Positions 7,858-17,249 are shown, counted from the first letter of the stretch. The stretch is 64,000 bases of DNA from Oscillospiraceae bacterium (GCA_021202845.1 JAJQCF010000034.1:1-64000), one strand, 5' to 3'. Numbers and translations are program-made. Notes: generated by a model not told the origin, from the sequence alone.

Positions 7858-7886
7858 ATTATAGCCCAGATGCCGCCGCTTGTCAA
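7858..7886 (-). promoter_or_regulatory. Promoter of the tRNA operon
   Basis: On the minus strand, -35 TTGACA (7886-7881) and -10 TATAAT (7863-7858), spacing 17: both boxes match consensus exactly, as expected for stable RNA. From here to 8069 I see nothing else. Confidence 0.85.
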
Positions 7887-8069
7887 GCCTTTAAATGAAT
7901 TTTTTATTCGGGAGTAATTTTAATCCACAAACTCATATTTCAAAACGTGACGTGTCCGGCATCGGGTTAAGCAAACCGACTCCTCACATCACACCGCAGG
8001 AATTGCTTCGCAAAGCGCTATTGTACTCATGAATTTTCAGTAAACATTCATTACAATTTAAAAAGCATC

Positions 8070-8097
8070 TTGACTTTTGGGGCAAAAGTGATAAAGT
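8070..8097 (+). promoter_or_regulatory. Probable pta promoter
   Basis: TTGACT (8070-8075) and TAAAGT (8092-8097), spacing 16, about 45 bases upstream of the pta start. The -10 box matches only four of six positions. Confidence 0.5.
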
Positions 8098-8141
8098 ATT
8101 CGTATAGTCCACAAAACAATTATAATTGGAGGCAATTACAT

Positions 8142-9098
8142 ATGTTTGACAAGCTGACTGCAATGCTCAAGGCTGACCGCAAGACCATCGTCTTTACCGA
8201 GGGTCCCGACGCGCGTATTCTGGACGCCGCTGCCAGACTGCTCAAGGAGGACCTCATGGGCGTTGTCCTCGTGGGCAGCGAGGCCGAGGTCAAGGCTGCG
8301 GCTCAGGCCGGCGGCTACTGCATCGACGGCGCACAGATTATCGACCCCGCCACCTATGACGGCATGGACGCTATGGTGGAGAAAATGGTCGAGCTGCGCA
8401 AGGGCAAAATGACTCCCGAGGACTGCCGCAAGAACCTGCTCAAGGGCAACTACTTCGGCACCATGCTCGTCAAGATGGGCGTGGCCGACGCTCTGCTGGG
8501 CGGCGCAACCTACTCCACCGCGGACACCGTGCGCCCCGCGCTCCAGCTCATCAAGACCAAGCCCGGCAACACCATCGTCAGCTCCTGCTTCATTATGGAG
8601 CGCGAAGGCGAGCTGCTGGCTATGGGCGACTGCGCCATCAACATCCACCCCACCGAGGACAACCTTGTTGAGATTGCGCAGGAGACCGCCAAGTGCGCCA
8701 AGATATTCGGCATCGACCCCAAGGTCGCTTTCCTGAGCTTCTCCACCAAGGGCTCCGCCAAGGACGACGAGGTCACCAAGGTGCAGAACGCCGTTGCCAA
8801 GGCCAAGGAAGTCATGGACGTCCCCGTGGACGGCGAGATGCAGTTCGACGCCGCCGTCAACCCCGAGGTCGGCCAGCGCAAGTTCCCCGGCTCTCAGGTC
8901 GCCGGACAGGCCAACACTTTCATCTTCCCCGACGTCACCTCCGGCAACATCGGCTACAAGATTGCCGCCCGCCTCGGCGGTTTCGCCGCTTACGGCCCCA
9001 TACTGCTCGGCTTGAACGCGCCCATCAACGACCTCAGCCGCGGCTGCAACGCCGAAGAGGTCTACAAAATGGCCATCATCACCACCGCTCTGGCCTGA
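8142..9098 (+). CDS. pta: Phosphate acetyltransferase
   Basis: Converts acetyl-CoA and phosphate to acetyl phosphate, the first step of acetate formation with ATP gain. The 318-residue protein is the short single-domain form. Family features include IVFTEGPDARILDAA near the start, GGATYSTADTVRPALQ, and the C-terminal QANTFIFPDVTSGNIGYKIAARLGG and GPILLGLNAPINDLSRG. I start at the ATG at 8142, eight bases after GGAGG, rather than at the open-frame start 72 bases upstream. It is not next to ackA, which is 37 kb away. Confidence 0.95.
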   Translation: MFDKLTAMLKADRKTIVFTEGPDARILDAAARLLKEDLMGVVLVGSEAEVKAAAQAGGYCIDGAQIIDPATYDGMDAMVEKMVELRKGKMTPEDCRKNLLKGNYFGTMLVKMGVADALLGGATYSTADTVRPALQLIKTKPGNTIVSSCFIMEREGELLAMGDCAINIHPTEDNLVEIAQETAKCAKIFGIDPKVAFLSFSTKGSAKDDEVTKVQNAVAKAKEVMDVPVDGEMQFDAAVNPEVGQRKFPGSQVAGQANTFIFPDVTSGNIGYKIAARLGGFAAYGPILLGLNAPINDLSRGCNAEEVYKMAIITTALA

Positions 9099-9140
9099 GC
9101 GCGCGGAGATAGCTTACACCACACTTAAACACACTGTATG

Positions 9141-9172
9141 CAATGTTACGCGCCTCATCGTGCGTAACATTG
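9141..9172 (+). terminator. Terminator after pta
   Basis: Perfect 11-bp arms (9141-9151 and 9162-9172; CAATGTTACGC and its complement) with a 10-base loop, followed by a short T-rich stretch. It sits 22 bases before psuK, so some read-through into psuK is possible. Confidence 0.6.
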
Positions 9173-9194
9173 TGTTTCTTGGAGAGATTTGAGC

Positions 9195-10115
9195 ATGGGC
9201 TACGCCGTTGTTGTCGGCTGTATAAATATAGATTTGTGGGGTCGCTCGTTCCGTCCGCTGACGGAGCGCGACTCCAACCCGGGCGAAATACGCTGCTCAA
9301 TGGGCGGCGTGGGGCGCAACATTGCGCACAACATGCGCCTGCTGGGCATGGACGTGAAGCTGCTGACCGCCATAGCGGACGACCGCTTTGAGCGCGACAT
9401 TGACGACAGCTGCGCCGCGCTGGGGCTGGACATAAGCGGCTCGGCGCGCGTAAGGGGCGGGAGCAACGGCTGCTATATGTTTATATCCGGCCCCGACGGC
9501 GATATGCGTCTGGCGGTATCGGATATGTCCATCGCCGAGAGCATAACGCCGGAGCTCATTGACGCGCAGCTGGATATGCTCTGCGGCGCGGAGCTGATTG
9601 TCATCGACGGCAACCTGCGCGCCGACACCATAGAGCGCATTGCCTCGCGCGTGAGCGCGCCTATTTTCGCCGACCCCGTCTCTGCGGCCAAGGCGCCCGC
9701 GCTCGCGCCGCATCTTGATAAGCTCTACGCCGTGAAGCCCAACGGCTTGGAGGCGCGGACGCTGACAGGCGAGGCTGACCCCCTGCGCGCCGCCGCCGCG
9801 CTGCACGCCGCCGGTGTACGCCGCGCCTACGTCACCGCGGGAGCGGTCGGACTGGCCGTGGCCGCGGAGAGCAGGAGCTTCACCGTGCCCGCCATGCCCT
9901 GCGCGCTCGTGAACGCCACGGGCGGCGGCGATGCATTCATGGCCGCGCTCTGCCGCGCCTACACTGACGGGCTGGACGCGGAGGCTTCCGCGCGCTTTGC
10001 CCTTGCCGCGGGCGCACTGGCCGTGGAGTGCGCGGAGACAATAAACCCCGCCATGAGCCTTGAGGCCGTGCAGCGGAGGCTGGAAACTTACAACTCAGGA
10101 GGAAAAGACGAATGA
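9195..10115 (+). CDS. psuK: Pseudouridine kinase (PfkB family)
   Basis: Phosphorylates pseudouridine to pseudouridine 5'-phosphate. The 306-residue ribokinase-fold protein has the N-terminal PfkB region (GCINIDLWG, GGVGRNIAHNMRLLG) and the C-terminal signature with the anion hole and catalytic base, NATGGGDAFMAALC. The assignment to pseudouridine rests mainly on tight coupling with psuG: the genes overlap by four bases. Start chosen at the ATG at 9195 with GGAGAG eight bases upstream; a TTG two codons earlier is possible. Confidence 0.88.
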   Translation: MGYAVVVGCINIDLWGRSFRPLTERDSNPGEIRCSMGGVGRNIAHNMRLLGMDVKLLTAIADDRFERDIDDSCAALGLDISGSARVRGGSNGCYMFISGPDGDMRLAVSDMSIAESITPELIDAQLDMLCGAELIVIDGNLRADTIERIASRVSAPIFADPVSAAKAPALAPHLDKLYAVKPNGLEARTLTGEADPLRAAAALHAAGVRRAYVTAGAVGLAVAAESRSFTVPAMPCALVNATGGGDAFMAALCRAYTDGLDAEASARFALAAGALAVECAETINPAMSLEAVQRRLETYNSGGKDE

Positions 10116-11029
10116 GCGAACTGAACAATTATCTTGACATAGCGCCCGAGGTGGCCGCAGCGCTGGCCGCGGGCAAGCCCGTTGTGGCGCTGGAGAGCAC
10201 AATAATTTCCCACGGAATGCCCTATCCGCAGAACGTGGAGACCGCACTTGAGGTTGAGCGTGTCATACGCGAAAACGGTGCAACGCCCGCGACTATAGCC
10301 GTTATAGGCGGCCGCTGCAAGGCGGGACTGAGCGCGGAGGAGATTGAATATCTCGGCAGCCGCGGCATGGAGATAACCAAGGCCAGCCGCCGCGACTTGC
10401 CCGTTATAATAGCCCGCGGCGGCGACGGCGCAACCACCGTCACCACCACCATGATGATTGCACAGATGGCGGGCATAAAAGTGTTTGCCACCGGCGGCAT
10501 CGGCGGCGTACACCGCGGCGCGGAGACGACAATGGACATCTCCGCCGACCTTGAGGAGCTGGCGCAGACCCCCGTTATGGTTATCTGCGCCGGTGCCAAG
10601 AGCATTTTGGACATCGGCCTGACGCTGGAGTATCTGGAAACAAAGGGCGTACCCGTCATCGGCTACGGCACGGACGAGCTGCCCGCGTTCTACACCCGCT
10701 CCAGCGGCTTCGGCGTGGACGCGCGCGCCGACTCGCCGGAGGAGCTGGCCGCCATATTCAAGGCGCAGCGCGCTCTGGGCTGCAAGGGCGGTATGCTGGT
10801 CGGCAACCCCATTCCCGAGGAATACTCCATGCCCGCCGACGTTATAAACGCCGCCATTGACCAAGCCGTGCGCGAGGCCGCCGAGCAGGGCGTCCACGGC
10901 AAGCTCGTCACGCCGTTCCTGCTTGCGCGCGTGAAGGAGCTGACCGGCGGCGACAGTCTGGACAGCAACATCCAGCTCGTTTACAATAACGCCCGCCTCG
11001 CGGCCAAGACTGCCGCCGCCATAGGCTGA
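10112..11029 (+). CDS. psuG: Pseudouridine-5'-phosphate glycosidase
   Basis: Cleaves pseudouridine 5'-phosphate to uracil and ribose 5-phosphate (reversible C-C glycosidase), so psuK-psuG salvage pseudouridine from RNA turnover. The 305-residue protein carries the family blocks VALESTIISHGMPYPQN, TKASRRDLP, ATGGIGGVHRGAE and VIGYGTDELPAFYTRSSG. AGGAGG stands ten bases before its ATG, within the end of psuK. Confidence 0.96.
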   Translation: MSELNNYLDIAPEVAAALAAGKPVVALESTIISHGMPYPQNVETALEVERVIRENGATPATIAVIGGRCKAGLSAEEIEYLGSRGMEITKASRRDLPVIIARGGDGATTVTTTMMIAQMAGIKVFATGGIGGVHRGAETTMDISADLEELAQTPVMVICAGAKSILDIGLTLEYLETKGVPVIGYGTDELPAFYTRSSGFGVDARADSPEELAAIFKAQRALGCKGGMLVGNPIPEEYSMPADVINAAIDQAVREAAEQGVHGKLVTPFLLARVKELTGGDSLDSNIQLVYNNARLAAKTAAAIG

Positions 11030-11073
11030 AGCGTTTGCGTTAAAACGCCCCCGCAAACCGAGACTTATATGCG

Positions 11074-12948
11074 ATGATAGATATTTCCGTAAAAGACTTA
11101 AAAAAAGCATATTCGGACGGAGTTGACATACTCGCCGGACTGAGCTTTGACGTTCAGGAGGGCGAGCACGTCGGCATACTCGGCAAAAACGGCGGAGGCA
11201 AGACCACGCTGTTCCGCCTGCTGACCGGCGAAATTCAAAAGGACGCGGGCGAGATATTTATCGCGCGCGGCAAGCGTCTCGGCGTTGTGTCGCAAATTCC
11301 CGTCTACCCGCCGGAGTACACCGCCGAGGACGTGCTCAAAACGGCGCATGAGCGCGTGCGCTCTATAGGCCGCCGCATGGCGGAGCTGGAGCGCGCCATG
11401 TCCGCCGGTGACGAGAGCGTGCTTGGCGAGTATGACCGCCTTTCCGCGGACTTCCAGCGTCTCGGCGGATACGACACGGACTTCGAGCGCGCCCGCGTGG
11501 CCAACGGTCTGGAAATAAACGAGGAAATGCGCGCGCAGCGCTTTGACAGTCTCTCCGGCGGGGAGAAGACCCGCGTGAACCTTGCGCGGCTCATTCTTGA
11601 GGACACAGACATTCTGCTGCTGGACGAGCCGACGAACCACCTCGATTTGCGCGCCGTGCAGTGGCTTGAGGACTACATTCTGCACTTCCGCGGCACCGTG
11701 CTCGCCATTTCGCACGACCGCTGGTTCCTTGACCGCACGGCGCAGAGAATAATCGAAATAAAAGACGGCAAGGCGGACTTCTACGCGGGAAACTACAGCT
11801 TCTTCGTCACCGAGCGTCAGCGCCGGTTCGAGGAGCAGCTGCGCATTTACGAGAAAAATCAGGCAAAAATAGACCAGCTCACCAAGGCCGCGCAGGATAT
11901 GCACCTCTGGGCGTTCATGGGCAGCGACAAGCTCCATAAGCGGGCTTTTTCTATGGAAAAGCGCATAGAAAAGCTGCAAACCGTGGAAAAGCCGCGCACG
12001 GAGCGGCAGCTCAAGGCGCGCTTTGCCTCCGGCGAGTTTTCCGGCGACGAGGTGCTGGTTTTGGAGGACGTCAGCAAGTCCTATGGCGGCAGGGAGCTGT
12101 TTTCCGGCGTTGACTTGCTGGTGGAGGGCGGCGAGCGCATTGCCCTCATCGGCGATAACGGCGCGGGCAAAACGACGCTGCTGCGCCTCATCATGGGCGA
12201 GGAGCACCCCGACGGTGGGCGCATATACCGCGGCCCCTCTGTCCACGTCAGCTACCTGCCGCAGATAATCCGCTTCGACGTGCCCTCGCGTTCGCTCTAC
12301 GACACCATGCTCTGGTCGGAAAAATGCTCTCCGCAGGAGGCCCGCGACCGCCTTGCCGCGTTCAGCTTCCGCGGCGAGGACGTGTTCCGTCCCGTGGGCG
12401 CGCTCTCCGGCGGCGAGCAGAGCCGACTGCGCCTTTGTATGCTCATGCGCCGCGAGACGAACCTTTTGATACTCGACGAGCCCACGAACCATTTGGACAT
12501 AGCCTCGCGCGAGTGGATTGAGGACGCGGTGAGCGACTACGACCAAGCGCTGCTGTTCGTCAGCCATGACCGCTGGTTTATCGAGAAGTTCGCCACGCGC
12601 ATCTGGTACCTAAGCGGCGGGAAAATCACGGACTTCCGCGGCTCGTTCACGGAGTTCAGCGACTGGCAGAGCCGCCGTGCCGCCGTGCGCGCCGCGGAGC
12701 GCAGCCGTCCCAAGCAGGAGGCTGCCGCGCCGCCGCCGAAAAAGCCGAACGCCAAGGCGCGCGAAAAGCAGCTTGCAAAGTTAGAGCGCGCCATAGAAAA
12801 AACGGAGACCGCCCTTGCCGAGCTGGGCGAGCGCGAGAGCGAGGCCGCCAGCGACTACAAAAAGCTGCTGGAGCTGGCCGCGGAGCGCGAGGCGCTGGAG
12901 GCGGAGTGCGAGGAGCTGTACCGTCAGTGGGAGACACTCAGCGAATGA
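11074..12948 (+). CDS. ABC-F family ATPase
   Basis: A 624-residue cytoplasmic protein with two ABC nucleotide-binding domains and no membrane segments, so a translation-associated ABC-F protein rather than a transporter. Domain 1 (about 1-240) has Walker A GKNGGGKTT, signature LSGGEKTR and Walker B ILLLDEPTNHLD. Domain 2 (about 325-530) has GDNGAGKTT, LSGGEQSR and LLILDEPTNHLD. The interdomain linker (about 240-310) is helical and charged, and a C-terminal coiled coil (about 565-622) is rich in Glu, Ala and Lys. Subfamily cannot be fixed by eye; ribosome rescue, tuning or antibiotic protection are all known roles. It overlaps the next gene by four bases. Confidence 0.88.
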   Translation: MIDISVKDLKKAYSDGVDILAGLSFDVQEGEHVGILGKNGGGKTTLFRLLTGEIQKDAGEIFIARGKRLGVVSQIPVYPPEYTAEDVLKTAHERVRSIGRRMAELERAMSAGDESVLGEYDRLSADFQRLGGYDTDFERARVANGLEINEEMRAQRFDSLSGGEKTRVNLARLILEDTDILLLDEPTNHLDLRAVQWLEDYILHFRGTVLAISHDRWFLDRTAQRIIEIKDGKADFYAGNYSFFVTERQRRFEEQLRIYEKNQAKIDQLTKAAQDMHLWAFMGSDKLHKRAFSMEKRIEKLQTVEKPRTERQLKARFASGEFSGDEVLVLEDVSKSYGGRELFSGVDLLVEGGERIALIGDNGAGKTTLLRLIMGEEHPDGGRIYRGPSVHVSYLPQIIRFDVPSRSLYDTMLWSEKCSPQEARDRLAAFSFRGEDVFRPVGALSGGEQSRLRLCMLMRRETNLLILDEPTNHLDIASREWIEDAVSDYDQALLFVSHDRWFIEKFATRIWYLSGGKITDFRGSFTEFSDWQSRRAAVRAAERSRPKQEAAAPPPKKPNAKAREKQLAKLERAIEKTETALAELGERESEAASDYKKLLELAAEREALEAECEELYRQWETLSE

Positions 12949-13688
12949 GACGTATGCTCAGGTGGCTAATAGCGGCGGCGCTCTGTGCTCTGGCAGGTGC
13001 GGCAATGATGCCGACACCCATGCGCTTCACGGGCGCCCTGCTGCTGGCCGCGGCGCCTGCACTGGCGCTCTGCGGTCTGCTCTGGCCGAAAAAATGGGCG
13101 CGGCGGGCAATAATCCTGCTCGCGGCGGCGGCCTTTGCCGCCCTTGGCGCGGCTGAGATAAAAGTAATTTCATACGGACACACCGACAGCGCGGCCGAGC
13201 CCGACGCGGTCATTGTTCTCGGCGCGGGAGTTTACGGAACGACACCCTCGCTGAGCCTGACCGTGCGGCTTGAAGCCGCGCTGAATTATATTGCGGACAA
13301 GCCCGACGTACCCGTCATAGTGTCCGGCGGTCAGGGCGACGGCGAGGACATAACCGAGGCGCGCTGCATGGCTGACTGGCTCATTGCCCGCGGCGTGGAC
13401 GCGGAGAGAATATGGCTGGAAGAGCAGTCCGCCTCCACCGCGCAGAACATAGCCTATTCCAAGGCGCTTTTGACCGCAAACGGCATCGACCCCGACGGCA
13501 GCATTGCCGTTGTCACCGCCGACTACCACCTCTACCGCGCCTCGCTCTACTGGGACGGCGACGGCATGATACCCGTGTCGGCGAGCATGACCGCCCGAAT
13601 GTGGTACATAACTGTCAACAGCTACATACGCGAAGCCTTCGGCGTGCTGTGGCTGCTTGCGGAAAGGTGCGTCTCCGCCCTCGGGTGA
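12945..13688 (+). CDS. YdcF/ElyC-like DUF218 membrane protein
   Basis: A 247-residue protein with two hydrophobic N-terminal segments (about 5-25 and 27-65) and an extracytoplasmic DUF218 domain. The domain shows DAVIVLGAG, PVIVSGGQGDGE, EARCMADWLIARGV, EEQSASTAQNIAYSK and VVTADYHLYRAS. Family members act in cell-envelope metabolism, but the reaction is not established. The start ATG overlaps the ABC-F stop (ATGA), so it is co-translated with it. Confidence 0.82.
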   Translation: MRRMLRWLIAAALCALAGAAMMPTPMRFTGALLLAAAPALALCGLLWPKKWARRAIILLAAAAFAALGAAEIKVISYGHTDSAAEPDAVIVLGAGVYGTTPSLSLTVRLEAALNYIADKPDVPVIVSGGQGDGEDITEARCMADWLIARGVDAERIWLEEQSASTAQNIAYSKALLTANGIDPDGSIAVVTADYHLYRASLYWDGDGMIPVSASMTARMWYITVNSYIREAFGVLWLLAERCVSALG

Positions 13689-13733
13689 GGCGCAAAGCAT
13701 ACACAAAACTTTTGAGAAAAGGAGAAACCGAAC

Positions 13734-13934
13734 ATGAACGAAGTGAAAAAACCGAGAAAACCGCTGATATTCTACTACGTCGCCGTGCTGCTCGCGCTGA
13801 TGCTGTTCAATATGCTGGTTGTGCCTTGGGTGAGTCAAAACCAGATTATTGAAGTGGACTACGGCACGTTTGTGTCCATGCTCGGCAACGGCGAGGTAGG
13901 CCGCGTGGAGATTCAGGAGCAGGCAACCTTATAA
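13734..13934 (+). CDS. ftsH: FtsH N-terminal fragment (split gene)
   Basis: A 66-residue peptide that matches the N-terminus of FtsH: a positive start, one membrane helix (about 12-31), then the beginning of the extracytoplasmic domain (VDYGTFVSMLGNGEVGRVEIQEQ). The frame ends at TAA 13932-13934, which overlaps the ATG of the next fragment (TAATG). Restoring one G in the GG at 13922-13923 would join the two frames without a gap (…[13 protein letters not shown]…). So this is either a one-base deletion, a sequencing error, or a two-piece FtsH made by coupled reinitiation. SD AAAGGAGAAA precedes the ATG. Confidence 0.75.
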   Translation: MNEVKKPRKPLIFYYVAVLLALMLFNMLVVPWVSQNQIIEVDYGTFVSMLGNGEVGRVEIQEQATL

Positions 13935-15550
13935 TGTTCACCGACACGGAGGAAACCGCCGTTTACAAGACCGCAATGGTCGGCGACCCCGACCTGACCT
14001 CGCGCCTGCTGGACGCAGGAGTGTCCTTCTCCGGCGAGGAGATTGAGCAGACCTCCACGCTTGTAACCCTTCTGATGTGGTTCCTGCCGCTCATCATTTT
14101 TGTGGCAATCGGTCAGGTAATGTACAAAAAGCTCCTGAACAAAGCCGGCGGCGGCGGCAGCGCCATGACGTTCGGCATGGGCAAGTCCAACGCCAAGGTC
14201 TACGTGCAGTCCACGGACGGCATCAGGTTCTCCGACGTGGCGGGCGAGGAAGAGGCCAAGGAAAACCTTACGGAGATTGTGGACTACCTGCACAACCCCA
14301 CGAAGTACAAGGAAATCGGCGCTTCCATGCCCAAGGGCATACTGCTTGTCGGCCCTCCGGGCACGGGCAAGACCATGCTGGCCAAGGCCGTTGCAGGCGA
14401 ATCTAACGTGCCGTTTTTCTCCATATCCGGCTCTGAGTTTGTGGAGATGTTCGTCGGCATGGGCGCGTCTAAGGTGCGCGACTTGTTCCGTCAGGCCAAG
14501 GAGAAAGCGCCGTGCATAGTGTTCATCGACGAGATTGACGCCATAGGCAAAAAGCGCGACGGCCAGCTGGGCGGCAACGACGAGCGCGAACAGACGCTGA
14601 ACCAGCTCTTGACGGAAATGGACGGCTTCGAGGACAACACGGGCGTTATCATTCTCGCGGCCACGAACCGCCCTGAGTCGCTTGACCCCGCGCTGACGCG
14701 CCCGGGACGCTTTGACCGCCGCGTGCCGGTGGAGCTGCCGGATTTGCAGGGGCGCGAAGCCATACTGCGCGTCCACGCCAAGAAGATACGCATAGCCGAC
14801 GACGTGGACTTCAGCAAGGTCGCGCGCATGGCCTCGGGCGCCTCCGGCGCGGAGCTCGCCAACATCGTCAACGAGGCCGCTCTGCGCGCCGTGCGCGACG
14901 GCCGCAGCTTCGCCACGCAGTCCGACATGGAGGAGAGCGTGGAGGTCGTCATAGCCGGCTACCAGAAGAAAAACGCCATACTCACCGACCGCGAAAAGTG
15001 GATGGTCGCCTACCACGAGGTCGGCCACGCCCTCGTCGCCGCACGGCAGACAAACTCCGCGCCGGTGCAAAAAATTACGATAATCCCCCGCACCTCCGGC
15101 GCGCTGGGCTACACCATGCAGGTGGAGGAGGGCAACCACTACCTGATGATAAAAGAAGAGCTGGAAAACAAGATTGCCACGCTCACCGGCGGCCGCGCGG
15201 CGGAGGAGGTCAAGTTCGGCACCATATCCACCGGCGCGGCGAACGACATTGAGCAGGCGACAAAGCTCGCCCGCGCCATGATAACCCGTTACGGCATGAG
15301 CGGCGACTTCGACATGGTGGCGATGGAGACGGTAACGAACCAATATCTCGGCGGCGACACCTCCCTCGCCTGCTCGCCCCAGAGCCAAGCGGAAATAGAC
15401 CGGCAAGTGATAGAGTTAGTGAAAAAGCAGCACGAAAAGGCAATACAAATCCTAACGGAAAACCGCGAAAAGTTAGACGAAATATCGCAGTATCTCTACG
15501 AAAAGGAAACAATAACCGGCGAGGAATTTATGACAATTCTAAACGCCTGA
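13934..15550 (+). CDS. ftsH: ATP-dependent zinc metalloprotease FtsH, main part
   Basis: A 538-residue fragment holding everything of FtsH except the first membrane helix. It has the rest of the extracytoplasmic domain (1-40), the second membrane helix (about 43-63), a Gly-rich linker, the AAA+ ATPase (Walker A GPPGTGKT at 140-147, Walker [10 protein letters not shown] near 194-202, arginine finger RPGRFDR), and the M41 peptidase with HEVGH at 361-365 and a distal metal-ligand Asp in ANDIEQA. All catalytic residues are intact, so degradation of membrane and short-lived proteins is chemically possible. It is out of frame with the N-terminal fragment and begins at an ATG overlapping that stop. 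Confidence 0.85.
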   Translation: MFTDTEETAVYKTAMVGDPDLTSRLLDAGVSFSGEEIEQTSTLVTLLMWFLPLIIFVAIGQVMYKKLLNKAGGGGSAMTFGMGKSNAKVYVQSTDGIRFSDVAGEEEAKENLTEIVDYLHNPTKYKEIGASMPKGILLVGPPGTGKTMLAKAVAGESNVPFFSISGSEFVEMFVGMGASKVRDLFRQAKEKAPCIVFIDEIDAIGKKRDGQLGGNDEREQTLNQLLTEMDGFEDNTGVIILAATNRPESLDPALTRPGRFDRRVPVELPDLQGREAILRVHAKKIRIADDVDFSKVARMASGASGAELANIVNEAALRAVRDGRSFATQSDMEESVEVVIAGYQKKNAILTDREKWMVAYHEVGHALVAARQTNSAPVQKITIIPRTSGALGYTMQVEEGNHYLMIKEELENKIATLTGGRAAEEVKFGTISTGAANDIEQATKLARAMITRYGMSGDFDMVAMETVTNQYLGGDTSLACSPQSQAEIDRQVIELVKKQHEKAIQILTENREKLDEISQYLYEKETITGEEFMTILNA

Positions 15551-15564
15551 ACGCTAAACACAAA

Positions 15565-15599
15565 AGAGCGGGCAGCTGCAACACCCAGCCGCCCGCTCT
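15565..15599 (+). terminator. Terminator of ftsH
   Basis: Perfect 9-bp arms AGAGCGGGC (15565-15573) and GCCCGCTCT (15591-15599), followed by a T-rich stretch. Confidence 0.75.
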
Positions 15600-15734
15600 C
15601 TTTATATACTTTATTTTCTCATTCCTCGCAGTTATGTAAAATTTATTCGTTTTCTGATAAGCTAATAGCTAAAATCTCTTGTAATTACAATGCTTTCAGG
15701 GTTTTTGGCATTTTGGAGGAAAACCGCCGACAAC

Positions 15735-15758
15735 AAAAAGTCGCACAAAAAGTCGCAC
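15735..15758 (+). repeat. Left tandem repeat AAAAAGTCGCAC x2
   Basis: Two exact 12-bp copies side by side (15735-15746, 15747-15758). The same tandem pair occurs at 20024-20047, differing only in A-run length. Candidate integrase arm-binding sites or attachment repeats. Confidence 0.7.
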
Positions 15759-15773
15759 ATTCGCTTTGAATTT

Positions 15774-15799
15774 AAGCGCTGGCACGTTTGCCAGTGCTT
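15774..15799 (-). terminator. Terminator of the integrase gene
   Basis: An 11-bp stem with one mismatch (15774-15784 and 15789-15799) just past the integrase stop, with TTAAATT following on the minus strand. Confidence 0.5.
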
Positions 15800-15801
15800 T
15801 A

Positions 15802-16992
15802 TCATTCGCCCTCGGCTTTATCGAGAGCAGCGCGCAAAACGTTTCCAGCGTTGCGTATATCGTCAAAATTTACATGACTGTAAGTATTCAGGGTAATAGA
15901 CACGTTGGAATGGCCGAGCCGCCGAGAAACAGAAGTAACGTCCCCGCCGCCAAGAAGCGAAATGCTTGCGCAAGTGTGCCGCAGTGCATGAGGATGGAAA
16001 TTTTTAACATTATACTTTTCACCGAATTTTCGGAAATACGCCGAAACATTTTGCGGCGACATCGGCTGCGCGTCAAAACCCCTCGTAAAGCAAAACGCGC
16101 TGATTGCTCGCTCTGATTGTTCCAAGCGGAGCTGACGCAACAAAGACAGTGTTTCAAAACCAATGTCAACAACACGGCCTTTTCCGCTTTTTGGAACGGT
16201 GATATACACGCCGCCTTTATTCTCGGAGTATTGGAGGTTTTTGGAAATTTCGATAGTGCTGTTTTTGAAGTCGATGTCTTGCCACATGAGCGCGGCGGCC
16301 TCGCCGCGCCGCATGCCACTATCAGCAAGCACATGAATAAAGCAGCGCCATTTTAGCGGCTCGTTTTCCAAGCATTTGAAAATATATTGCACTTCCCTAA
16401 CGCTGTACGATGTCGGCTCTGATTTTGTTTTTTCGCCGCGCTTCGGCTGCGGCCTCGGTACTTTCAGCATGGGATTATTTTCAATGACGTCATTCAAATA
16501 CGCCATTTTGAAAACGCTGCTTAGAAGAACGTAAAATTTAAGAGTGCTGGAATAAGCATGATTCCGTTGAAAATCAAGAAGCAGCTTTCCTATCATAGCG
16601 GAGTTTATTTCGGGCAAGGCGAAATCTCCAAGCACCGGCAAAATGTGGAGGTCTAAAAACAGCTGATAGCTTAGTCGAGTGTTTTCTGCAAGGACTAAAG
16701 CCTTTGAGGGCATAAACACGCCGTTTGCGTATTGCTCAAAGGTTTTGACTTTTGCGGCCTCGGCGGCTGCTATTTTCGCGGCTTCGATTTTCTCCCCGCG
16801 GGTTTGCAATGTGCCCGCCGCAAGCTCATTTTCGAGATTGGCGGCAAATTTCGCCAGCTCACGTTCTGTTGTTTTGGCGCTCCAGCTCGGTTCTGGCCTC
16901 CAAGATTTTGTTACGCGCTTGCCGTGGCTGGAGGCTTGAACTTTGTAAACCACAGCGCCGCGGCTGTCAGTAGTTTTCTTAATGCTTGCCAA
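15802..16992 (-). CDS. int: Tyrosine recombinase (phage-type integrase)
   Basis: A 396-residue site-specific recombinase that would insert and excise the surrounding element. The N-terminal part has an arm-binding-like region and a helical stretch rich in Glu and Ala (about 55-85); then the core-binding SAM-like domain and the catalytic domain. Active-site residues are visible: Arg in SGMRRGEAAALMW, His-x-x-Arg in HALRHTCAS, His in LGHSNVS and the nucleophile Tyr in TLNTYSH. I choose a TTG start at 16992, six bases after AAGGG. An ATG 14 codons upstream also exists but has no ribosome site. It lies at the element end and faces away from the other genes. Confidence 0.93.
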   Translation of the reverse strand: MASIKKTTDSRGAVVYKVQASSHGKRVTKSWRPEPSWSAKTTERELAKFAANLENELAAGTLQTRGEKIEAAKIAAAEAAKVKTFEQYANGVFMPSKALVLAENTRLSYQLFLDLHILPVLGDFALPEINSAMIGKLLLDFQRNHAYSSTLKFYVLLSSVFKMAYLNDVIENNPMLKVPRPQPKRGEKTKSEPTSYSVREVQYIFKCLENEPLKWRCFIHVLADSGMRRGEAAALMWQDIDFKNSTIEISKNLQYSENKGGVYITVPKSGKGRVVDIGFETLSLLRQLRLEQSERAISAFCFTRGFDAQPMSPQNVSAYFRKFGEKYNVKNFHPHALRHTCASISLLGGGDVTSVSRRLGHSNVSITLNTYSHVNFDDIRNAGNVLRAALDKAEGE

Positions 16993-17147
16993 TATAATCC
17001 CTTCATTTGGCTGATGATACCTATAGCATACCACATCAAGATGTGAAAGGCAAGTGGAAAGTATAAAAAGTAATAACTGTAAATATAATTCGCAAAATTA
17101 AAAAACTAAATCTAAAAAATTTACAAAAATTAAAAGACCCCCGTTTA

Positions 17148-17161
17148 ATCAAACTTTTGAT
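17148..17161. promoter_or_regulatory. Small dyad in the int-xis divergent region
   Basis: ATCAAA-CT-TTTGAT, a perfect 14-bp palindrome in the AT-rich region between int and the excisionase-like gene. Possible operator; no regulator of its own is evident other than the HTH proteins of the element. Confidence 0.3.
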
Positions 17162-17249
17162 TGATTATGAATAGTTTCAGAATTTAGATTGCACAAGAAA
17201 TTCAGAAAACTAAGGTTGTAAATTTTTTGTTAACAGCCCTGAAAAGGTA

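Noticed and set aside
15679..15690. Palindrome TTGTAATTACAA left of the element
   Set aside because: Perfect 12-bp palindrome, but there is no second copy at the right end and no gene context, so it was not used as a border.
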